From: Alligator mississippiensis
Lineage: Eukaryota; Chordata; Crocodylia; Alligatoridae
Assembly: GCF_030867095.1 (NCBI RefSeq)
Contig: NC_081828.1
Location: 139,001-203,000, forward strand
Reading direction: 5' to 3'
Length of the DNA stretch: 64,000 nucleotides
How positions within the stretch are numbered: position 1 is the stretch's first letter; every line of letters begins with the position of its first letter. The position numbers and the translations under genes were made by a program. The notes under the pieces were generated by a model, which saw nothing but the letters and a program-made list of their open reading frames with translations, made no database searches and was not told the DNA's origin. Below, piece by piece: positions 54,700-64,000 of this stretch.

Positions 54700-55850
54700 C
54701 CAAATGTGTTCTGGTTTGCATTCTCAAGCAGTAAGGAACAGGAATGGTTGTAGTCTCTCTGTCCTTTATGCTCATGACCAGAGAGCACCAGAGAACATGG
54801 AAGGTACAAACATGGTCCCAGAGGGCACTGCCAGCCCAAGAAGAGTCTCCCGTGCATAGCTATCAGAAGCAGAATATGACCGGACAACTATGTGGCAGAA
54901 ATGCCACCGTCTGTGCCCCTCTCCAGAGACCTGTCTCTGCCAGCGAGAGGCTGGTGTTGAATTCCTCAGGGCGGGGATCTCCCTCCCTGGTCTGCATGAC
55001 AAATGCTCTGGTCACCTGGGCAGGGGGGAAAAGCCCGGCCCTGTGCACGTGCCCAGGTAGCCAGGGATGCTTTGAAGATTGGTTGGCTAGTGGCCAGCAC
55101 TGGCAGCTTCGATTGGACCGGGCTGCTGAGGTCAGAGAGGGGATAAAAAGGCCCGGGCCAGGAAGAAGGCAGCCATTAGCCATGCGGTCATCCAGGTGAA
55201 TCTGAACCGGGCTCTCTCCTCATCACCGCATGCTCCAAGAGTGACCTATCTCTAGAGGGAAACTCCAACCACCTCTGGACGATGCGAGTGAGTAAGCTGC
55301 TCGAGATCCGATTAGATATTTAGCTTCAGTAACTCAGATGCGTTTAAACGGCTACCTCAGCCATTCTAGTTTGCTCTATGGGATTCCTCTAATATTCCTA
55401 TGATATTGCTCTACCTTTTACCCTGTTTCCGCCCTACCCCTGTAATCCATAAAGTTCTCCTTTGTGACCGGTGTGGGAGACTTATTGAGGGGTGGGTCTA
55501 AATTATGCCTAGGAGGCCCCTTAGGTCTGTGGACTAAGGGAGGCTTCCCTAATAAGCCCCTGACTTGGGGAAGTGCCCCAAGTGCTTGTATTGGGTCTAG
55601 GACCCATTGGACGATCAGGCCTGCGTTCTCCAAGGTGCGCAGAGCCAGAAGTGAGTCCAGAGCTGTGGACGGTGGCAGCGGGACCCTAGGCTAGCGGGTG
55701 TGCTCCAGGGAAGGGGTCGGCCGGACGGGAGGCACCCCAGGGAGGCACTCGGAGCCTGGACGGTGGTCGGGTGCAGGAAGGTGGGCAGCTCAACGCAGGA
55801 GCGCCCCCTACTGGCCTGCCACAAACTACACAAAAAACTACTGAGGGTAT
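54700..55850 (+). mobile_element. LTR-like, promoter-bearing segment
   Basis: A possible retroviral LTR plus leader fossil, from layout only: two gattgg (inverted CCAAT) at about 55,078 and 55,113, ggggataaaaagg (TATA-like) at about 55,139, and ccataaagttc (weak polyadenylation signal) at about 55,448. The ends and a target duplication could not be found, and no second LTR or coding region was seen. The 3' CR1 break abuts it. Confidence 0.3.
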
Positions 55851-56289
55851 CTGTCAAAGAACTGTTAACGGAACAGACAATAGCAAACGTGTTAATAGAA
55901 AATGTGTTAAAAATCAATGTTAAAAATCTAATCCACACACATGGAATTAACTAACAGAAACTAATCTTCCTTGCTCTATCATTCTAATGTCATTGCATTT
56001 TAACATCCACACTTGTACATTGACTACTTAAACTCTTTATTTACTGCTTGCTAACCACCTACTAGCACATTTTTGGTTTTGTAAACAACAACGTTAGTGA
56101 TTCTGTAATACTTAACTATTTATAAGTTTAAAGTAAATTCTTTTATGGCCCCTCCCTTGTGACCTTGTATCCCCCCTGCCAAAGAACTAAAGAAAGTTGG
56201 AGATAACTGTCGACAGGTGCATACAGTATAAGGATACAGCTGAAAGGATGAAGTTAGGAACCCCCCAATACATTACTTTACTGAAGATT

Positions 56290-57400
56290 TTAGGACTGTA
56301 TGAAAATAAGGTTGGAGGGAATTTCAAAAGATCATCTACTAATCCAGCCCCATGCTCAAGGCATGCCTGAATAAACCATCCCAGATAAGTATCTATCTAA
56401 CCTGCACTTAAAGATTTCCAGGGATGAAGGTCATGCAATTTCTCTAGGTAGCCAGTTCTAAAATTTAGCAACTTTATAGTCAGAAAGTTCTTCCTAATCT
56501 CCAATCTAAATTGCCTCTGCTGCAGTTTGAGGCCATTGCTTCTAGTCCTGTCTCTTACAGCAAAGAGAAAAGTCCATCTTCACCCTTTTATAATCACAAT
56601 TCAGGTATATGAAGACTGTTATCAACTCCCACCCTCCGAATCTTTTCTTCTCCAGATTTAATAATCCTAGCTCTTTCAGTCTTTCCTCATAAATAATGCT
56701 TCCCAAGCCTCTAATCATTTTGGTTGATCTTCGTTGGATTCTTTACAATCTGTCTCATCTTCCTTGAAGTCCGGGGTCCAAGACTGGACATAATACTCCA
56801 AGTGAGGCCTCACCAGCTTCAAACAGAGAGGGAGAATAATTTTTCTCGATTTACAGGTAACACTCCTGTTAATACAACCCAGCATACTGTTGGCTTTATT
56901 TGCAACAAGAACACACTGTTGGCTGATTTTCATTTTATAGTCCACTATAATCCACCAGGTCCCACTCAGCAATAGCACAGCCTAGGCAGTCTCTCCTCAG
57001 TCTGTATGTGTGCATGCAATTATTCTGGCTCAGGTACAGTAGACTTTCCACTTGTTCCTTTTGAATTTCATCAGACTGATTTTGGAATATTTCTATGGTT
57101 TATCCAAGTCCTTCTGGATCCTAGTCCTACCTTCTGCAGTATCTATAACTCCATCCAACTTGGTTTCATTCATAAATGTCACTCCATCATCCAAATCATT
57201 AATGGAAGATATAAACAATACACAGAACAGGCCCTTGGGAAGCCCCACTTGATATCTCCTCCCAACCAGACACTGAGTCATCCATGACTACTTATCAAGT
57301 ATGATGATCCAACCTGTTTTGCATCCAACTTATAAAAATCTGCATGGTTTTTGACCACTTGTCAAGCACAATGATCCAATGTTACACACACACTTTATAA
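56290..57400 (-). mobile_element. Old CR1-like LINE fragment
   Basis: Minus-strand remnants read LCLKLVRPHLEYYVQSWTPD and SSINDLDDGVTF, then DTAEGRTRIQKDLDKP, matching CR1 ORF2 from the RT to the C-terminus. The part at 56,300-56,560 is a CR1 3' untranslated relative (gttggagggaatttcaaaag, agttcttcctaatctcc). It is heavily diverged and AT-drifted, so clearly older than the other copies. In a UNKL intron, same strand as the gene. Confidence 0.8.
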
Positions 57401-57973
57401 AGTCCTTGTGCAACTCTCTGTTTATCTCTTCTCCTACGCTACTCTTTCTTTCCTTTCCCAGAATCGGCTAAGTGGCTAATCATTGCAGGAGAGATCCACA
57501 CAATTTAGGTATCTAAATGCAGTTTGAGACTTAAGTCCAAAGTGTAGATCCTCAAGACCTCCTCTCAGCTGCCTTTTAAAACTGCATATGCCCACAGTTC
57601 CCCAAGCACCTATGTGTTTACTACTGGCCACGTACAGAGATGCCTACCACCAGGCAGCACTTATTAGCTGGGCTCCTACCTTATCTCTACAGCCTGTTAA
57701 TATGACCCAACCAGGCTTTTCTGGAAAAAAGTCTTGCCTGCAAGCCCTACTCTGGCAGGCATGCTCAAAACACCTACTTAATGAGGCCCTCACAACATTC
57801 ATCCAGAAGGGATGGTGGTGGCACATCCTTTACCCCAAAACCAATCAGTGAGAGCATAGTCAAGGGCTCCTAAAAATGATTCTTTTAAAGGGTTAAGCTT
57901 TGTTAGATAAGAAGGCAAAATACTTTAAATTAGTAGATGAGAATTAATTGTATTTTTAAACCAGAGTTCTTAC

Positions 57974-58066
57974 TTGTTAATCCAAGATTGTTATTTTCTG
58001 GATCTTCTAATTCTTTATCTAAGGATGCTACATTTACATCACTAAAATGTAGATCTAAAGCAGAAC
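57974..58066 (-). CDS. UNKL: UNKL exon: conserved acidic segment
   Basis: Reads SALDLHFSDVNVASLDKELE, then DPENNNLGLT(S). The SDVN-ASLDKELE segment is strongly conserved in UNK/UNKL. The acceptor is ttaaacag (AG at 58,068-58,067); the donor is ACAA|GTAAGA (GT at 57,973-57,972). It is 93 nt with split codons at both ends, so it joins the next exon as LGLTSHRLLGSSAP. The exons coding for the CCCH zinc fingers lie upstream, beyond the right edge. Confidence 0.85.
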
Positions 58067-61000
58067 CTGTTTAACAGAATATTAGATTAATAATTTACCT
58101 GTATCATAGATAAAGCTGTAATGTTTGCTGAATCTAAAATGCATTATTGGAATTATTCTTATTTATTTGCATTATTCATGTACAGAGTCCCCCAGCATCT
58201 AGATTAGGGTCCCCACCTGGACACTGTATAGGCACATGGTAAGGAAAAATCTTTGGCTCTTGACAGAAGAAAAATTTAGCTCTGTAAACTGCAGAAATAC
58301 TTTGAACATGTCAACCGAACTGTGGACAAAGGAAAACTGGTAATTTTAGCTGGGTTTTCAATAAAGGTTTTGATAAAGTTTATGGCTAGAAAATACATAA
58401 AATACGCCTATGCACATTTATAGTATTGGTTGGACACTGGAATGGACAGAGAGGAAATAGGGGTGAGCTGTTCTGGCTGGAAAGAGTTAAATGGGTTCAC
58501 ATGTCACACATGCTCCACCCCCAAATATAAGGGAGGGGAAAAGGATTTCCTGGTATATAGGCCAAACTGACCTAAACAATCTTAAGAGCAACTGCACCTG
58601 GTATATTTGAACTGAAAGGGGTGTGCGTTTTATTGCTATATGAAGTAAAATCCAAGGAACATGGTTAGTTTAGGTTTAGCTGGATTGATCTACACCTTGG
58701 GGGGGTTTATTTCAGTCTAAAATTCTGGCAGGTGATACAACAAAGGAAGCCATCCTCTTCAGTGTGCTATTTGTAATACCCATGGCTAATTTTGTACAGT
58801 CTCAGAATAGAGCTGGAATATACAAGAACAAGAAAAACATTAAACAGCGACTGAGTTTGTAGTTCTCCCACATACCTTGTTTTTCCAACTTTCCAAGCTG
58901 AAACTTCTAGTTAACAATGAGCATCCACCTCTCATGCTTCTTAGCCTCCTCCTCCTCTCTCTTGTCACCTATCCCTGAGCACTACTCTTCCTTCCAGTTG
59001 CTCAGAGACTCTTTTTAAACTACCAAGTGGCGTAAGTGTTGTTCATGTGCTTCACCAAACACAGTGGGCCAGCTCCTGATAGATCTTACCTGCTTTTGAC
59101 CTACTTTGATTGTGCTTTCCCAATTATTCAGTCTCAGAAACAGACCTTTACTAGTTCTTCATATAAAGCCATTAGCTCTTAATTCATTGCTCCTTCTAAT
59201 AGAAATGAGTTATACCACCACTCAAACATTCATAATTATCACAAAGAAGAATATTTTTCTGCCAAACAGAAATTCCACTGGGAACCTTCTTTTCCATTAA
59301 GAATCTTTAGGAAAAGACTCCTGACAGTGAGACATACTGGGTTCTGAAATGTTATCCTAAAGATTTGATGGAAAGGCCATCATTTGTTTTTGTTTTTTTA
59401 ATTACACAGCATTACCATGCCAGAAGATGATTGTGGATTATTCCTGCATTGATCCAAGAGGTCTTTTATATTTCTAATTTGTATGATTTCACAATGGTTT
59501 AACCATTTTGCTGAAAATATTTCCTTCAGTACACTGATTCTTCTATTATTCAACCACAGATCCCAGAACTTTTCCTTACAATGCACATTTTTAGACATAC
59601 AATAATCATCTCTCAAGTGGGTGGGCTTTTTAAATAGGCAGCCTGGGAAAGCAGAGGAAAATAAGGTAACAAAGATAATCCTATTGCCTTCTGAGTTTGT
59701 TTTATCCAAGTTAAAAATTTCAAAAATAGAAACGCAGTAATTTATTCTCATTTTCCAAAGCCACCAACCTACACACATGCAGAGCACAATTCTAGCAATG
59801 GAATTCATCATGTGTGGCAACAAAAACTCAGTATACTAAATTCTCATTTTAAAAATACACTAAATATGGAATCACTAAGTAAAAATAATGTTTATAAAAA
59901 GATCATGTTAATCTACTTTTACTGATTCTATCAACAACTGAACCTACTATGAACTGTTGTTTATATTTACACTAATGCACATCCTGTCGGCATTCTGTTA
60001 ATCTCAACTATCTAATTAAACTAGGACACGAGCACATCGCGACGAGAAAATTCATTTGCCATTTTGCTTTGCAATACTTGTACAGCTTGTGATTTTTTAA
60101 AGTTATACTAAAACTAATCTATTCCATTGTGGTGTGTACTTACTGCTACACTAACAATATGTTATAACAACTTAAATATTTCAACTCTTACATTCACACA
60201 ATAGGACTTACTGGAATATGTCAACTAAAACCCAGGCTAGAAAACACGTTAAATTATATTACATTTATAAAAATTATAGATAAATGAGAAATATATATAT
60301 AACATTAATAAAAAAAATCAGAAATTTAAGAACAGGTGAAAAGAATTTATTTATTGTACCACAAAAATCATAGACAAGTTTCTGAAAAAAAACCCCTACA
60401 TTTTAAAAGAAAATACTGAAAATATCTATCATTATTAGAGTTCTTTGCCCATTCCCCATTGATGGAAATCAAATGTCTAACTTACCATTTCACTAAGTGC
60501 TGACTCACCGCAGTCGCCTGATTTCATACACACCAGTTTAAACAGACTCCTTCAAAAACACTAGCTAATCACGGCAACTCCCTGGTCACGTGACTAAGCC
60601 TCAGACTCTGCCAATAAATATGCTACCCTAATCCTAACAGGCCATAACAGATTCATGAAGCCAATTAGTCCATTTGGACACGTTTAGAAATCATATGGAT
60701 CATGCTTTAAAAGTTATAATAGGTTGAAGTTGAACAGAAAAGAAAAACAAATGAGAGGATATTTTGTGCCCCCCCTTCCCAGATATACTCAGTTCTAACA
60801 AAGCCATTGTATCATCACGGGTTGTTAACTTTCCTCCTACAGACACTGCCCCCCCCCCTGCAATTAAACACAGTATTGGGAGAACTATTCAAAAGATTTG
60901 GGGGGAGTAAAGTATATTTGTTTATGTCATTCTTCAACTACACTAACGGCAGCAAAGTACGTGTATGCAAGCAGCTAATCATTTTGACTTTCACCCACTG

Positions 61001-62744
61001 TACGAAACAGAAAGGCACGGCAGGGGCAAATGCTGAGGGGCTGCAATGGCACAGTTGCTCTCCTCTTTCAGACCACGCTGTGGAAGCAGCAGCCAGGGAC
61101 TCTTTTCAAGGCCCCAGAGGTTGCTTCCATGGTATGGTCTCCCCACCCCTGTGGAGGGGGGAAGGTAGGGAGCATGGGGTTCAGCCACCTCTATAGTGCT
61201 TGTTGTTGTTCCTGCACCCCACCTTTCAAAAATCCCAGGTCCGTCTACGGAACTAGGGAACATGACTGTCCGCAACAGGAAGTGCTGGGACCCAATGAAC
61301 CAGGAGGATAATGCAGAACAGTGGTGACCACCACTAGATGAATGGCATGGGGCTGGTCCGTGAGCCAGACTGTGCCCTGCACCACTGCTGTGCACCATGA
61401 TGGGACCCCAGGGCACCATACTGCCTGCACCTGGCCAGAGTCCAATCCGAGCTAGGCAGAGGTGGCATTGGTCCCTGAAGCCTGATCCTGGCTGGGCAGG
61501 GGCAGCTCTGGGAGCCCCACACTGCCCCTAACCCAGCCAGGATTGGGTTCTAGGGGCCATGAGCTGCCCCTGCCTGCCGGGATCAGGCCCCACACCTCCC
61601 TGCACAACCAATCTAGAACATAGGGCCACAGTCCATGGGGCTTCCCAAAAGATCCATGGGGAGACCCACAGGTTGGATGACATGGCAACAGGGGTGAATC
61701 TGGCCCACACATCAGGGTGTGAGCACCCCTCACTTAGACCAAAAGACTTTCCATTTACTGGGTCAGACCACAAGGCCATCTTGCCCTGTGTCACACAGCA
61801 GCAGAGAGCAGAGGCTGAAAGGGACACTGAAAAGGGTCTGAGCGGGGTCTTGCCCCTACATTTAAGGCCTGTCTCTGTATAGCTATTCAGGTTCCTCTCA
61901 AACACCTCCCCAAAATGATTTGGCAAGTTTTAATGCCCCCTCCTCTCTTGCTTCTGTCACACAGAACTTGACTGGAAGAGATCTGAATAACCCTCCATCA
62001 TGCAACCCCAACCCCCCTTTGGAGATACACAAACGCAATTAAGTCACAGGCAGGCATGCTACTTGTGTCAGGAAATGTTCCATTTTTCCAGCCCAAAAAG
62101 TAAGCATTGTCAAGTGGTTTCTGGCAGAAGCAAACAGTGATTCCACCAGAAATTGTTAGCTGTTTCAAAGAGCAACTTCACTGGACGCTGAAATTTTCTA
62201 GCTCCATGTGTGATGCCTGTACACATACGCTTAGTGGGACAAGGGCTCTAGGACCTGCAGATTCGCACAATCCCCTGTTTTCCCTCTCCCCCACACACCT
62301 CTTCAACAAGTCCTGGGTGCCTCCCACCTTGCAGTTAAATGGAACTCAGGAACTGTGTGCATCCTAACGGCTGTGATCTAAGTACTAGATACATGTCAGT
62401 GTTACAAGTGAGTTTTGCAGTTGCCAGGGTAATTCCCTTTTTCTCTTCCAACTACAAAACACACTGGACTCAGTGAAACTTGACACAATAGGAGGGTACT
62501 GGGTCAGAAAGGGAATGTCATACCTGTGTAGGAAAGAAAGACTGAGCCCTTTAACCTGCCAAATCAGGGAACTTTACAGAAAAGTATCTGTATGTTCACA
62601 GAACACAACAATTTGTAGTGTGGTTCACAGAAGTAAATTAGCAAATGACTTATTGACAAGCATGACCTAATTTTTATGAAATATAAGGAGAACCTGTCAC
62701 AAAAGCCAGTATTTCTCCAATTCTTCTGGCTGATATAAATCAGC
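58067..62744. other. UNKL intron, no further exon recognised
   Basis: Mostly AT-rich. A segment near 58,440-58,750 and one near 61,190-61,750 look repeat-derived, but I cannot assign families. A perfect donor-like GTAAGT on the minus strand lies at 60,485, without a convincing exon. Confidence 0.5.
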
Positions 62745-64000
62745 CAAGGATGGAAGCTAGGAATAAGTCGCAAGGAGAACTACATAAAAGACTGGCTCAC
62801 ACCTGCAGACGGCAGATTAGAAAAGCAAAGACAGTGACCAAATTCAGGTTAGCAACCGAAATCAAGGACAATAAGAAGTCATCCTATAAGTACACAGGTA
62901 ACAGGAGGAAAACCAGTGGAAATGGGGGATCACTGCCCAATGCATCTGGACATCTGATCACCAACAACAAGGAGAAAACTAACTCCTGAACAAGTACTTT
63001 GCATCTGTATTCCACCAGTCTAAGAGTGATAGCCTACTGAACGCAAATATGACGCAGAATAGTCACAGTAGGGATGATCACCTACCAAGCGTCCATGTTG
63101 AGCCGGTGAAAGAATAGCTAGAGAGGCTGAGTATCTACAAGTCAGTAGGATTGGATGAACTCCATCTGAGAGTGCTGAACGAACTAGTCAAAGTCATTGC
63201 AGGATCGCTGGCAAACCTCTTTGAGAATTTGTGGCACTCAGGAGAGGTCCCAGAAGATTGGAACAGGGCCAATGTTGTGCCCATCTTCAAGAAGGGGAGG
63301 AGAGAGGACCCAGGGAACTACAGGCTGATCACTCTGATCTCAATCCCAGGAAAAATCCTCAAAAATGTTTTGAAGGACTCCACGTGCGATAAGCTACTAG
63401 AAGGCACAATTCTGAATGATAGCCAGCACAGCTCTGTCATGGGTAGGTCACAACTGACTAACCTCATCTCCTGTAACCAGGTCACTCACCACCTGGATAA
63501 GGGAGATGAGGTCAACATCATTTACTTGGACTTTAGGAAGACCTTTGACTTGGTGTCCCATGAGGCTCTCAAGGTAAAACTAGGGGACTGTAGATTCAGC
63601 AATCCAACGGTCAGATGGGTGGGAAACTGGCTGCAGGGTCAAACCCAGAGAGTACTAATAGATGGATCTGTGTCGACCTGGTGGAAGGTAGCCAGTGGGG
63701 TCCCCCAGGGTTCAGTACTTGGACCACTGCTTTTCAGTGTCTACATTAATGATCTGGATGTGGGACTGAAAAGCACACTGGCAAAGTTCGCCGATGACAC
63801 TAAGCTCTGGGGAAGTGTGTCCACGCCTCAGTGTAGGCTGACGATCCAGGCAGACGTGGCCAGATTAGTTAGATGGGCGGACCAGAACCAGATGCTGTTC
63901 AACGCTGAGAAGTACAAAGTGCTCCATCTGCGGAGGAAAAATCTGCAACTAACTTACAGGCTTGGTGGTGCTACATTAGCTAGCACCACGTCCGAAAAGG
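62745..64000 (+). mobile_element. CR1 LINE, ORF2 from linker to RT, cut by the window edge
   Basis: The plus strand reads RQIRKAKTVTKFRLATEIKD, NKKSSYKYTGNRRKTSGNGG, then across a frame break and an in-frame stop (near 63,117) the [36 protein letters not shown] and LAKFADDTKLWG with an intact FADD. It continues past 64,000. It is 5'-truncated, starting beyond the endonuclease. Antisense to UNKL. Confidence 0.9.

Noticed and set aside
58440-58790. Possible LTR in the UNKL intron
   Set aside because: TATA-like and polyadenylation-like words are present, but no TG...CA ends, duplication or second copy was found in the window.
60475-60550. Possible further UNKL exon on the minus strand with donor GAAATG|GTAAGT
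   Set aside because: The upstream side lacks a pyrimidine tract, and the peptide (KLVCMKSGDCGESALSEM) does not resemble UNK/UNKL at that point.

Overview
This is vertebrate nuclear DNA, most likely crocodilian (alligator-like). I infer this from CR1 LINEs in several states of decay, one with a TCATAGATT-type 3' tail. A dispersed repeat containing the motif ACACGGCTACAAC, which I associate with sauropsid genomes, also points this way, as do spliced exons of an UNKL-type host gene. The species call is inference; a turtle is the main alternative.

The window has two halves. From 1 to about 39.2 kb it is GC-rich, CpG-rich and almost wholly repeats, and I recognise no ordinary protein gene there. 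A long repeat recurs in four good copies (about 3.8, 11.5, 20.8 and 34.9 kb) plus decayed pieces at about 0, 10.2, 32.6 and 37.5 kb. Each good copy has a G/A-rich leader, then a block with a conserved splice-donor-like site on the minus strand, then an A/C-rich, strand-asymmetric tract. Copies 1 and 3 run on into tandem arrays (5.56-7.31 and 23.57-27.59 kb) of a roughly 510-530 bp unit. That unit is packed with NRF1-like GCATGCGC palindromes, RFX X-box-like CCATGGTTAC, ZNF143/STAF-like CTACARTTCC, ATCGAT and a GCCC-n-GGGC palindrome. Copies 2 and 4 run on into CpG islands and repeated promoter-like modules, each with four or five CCAAT boxes at conserved spacing, GC boxes, a pyrimidine tract and CTCF-like CCACAGGAGGGC sites. 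The layout is therefore an A-B-A-B higher-order array of regulatory-motif-rich repeats. It is the strongest candidate here for an undescribed system.

Younger insertions sit in this half: three solo LTRs of one family with 5-bp target-site duplications (8.9, 21.7 and 29.5 kb), another LTR at 13.1 kb, several hAT elements, CR1 fragments and minisatellites. At 21.3-22.5 kb a solo LTR lies inside a hAT that lies inside the long repeat.

From 39.2 kb to the end the DNA is AT-rich and carries the 3' part of a minus-strand gene that I identify as UNKL (unkempt-like RING/CCCH zinc-finger protein). Five exons lie between 58,066 and 48,340; the 5' exons lie beyond the right edge. Exon phases agree across the four 5'-most exons, and the last exon encodes the C-terminal RING finger. 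A conserved block in the penultimate exon region is one base out of frame and has no clear donor. A CR1 of about 2.6 kb lies downstream of the gene. The introns hold a hAT MITE with a perfect 8-bp duplication, two CR1 fragments, an LTR-like segment and a CR1 cut by the right edge.
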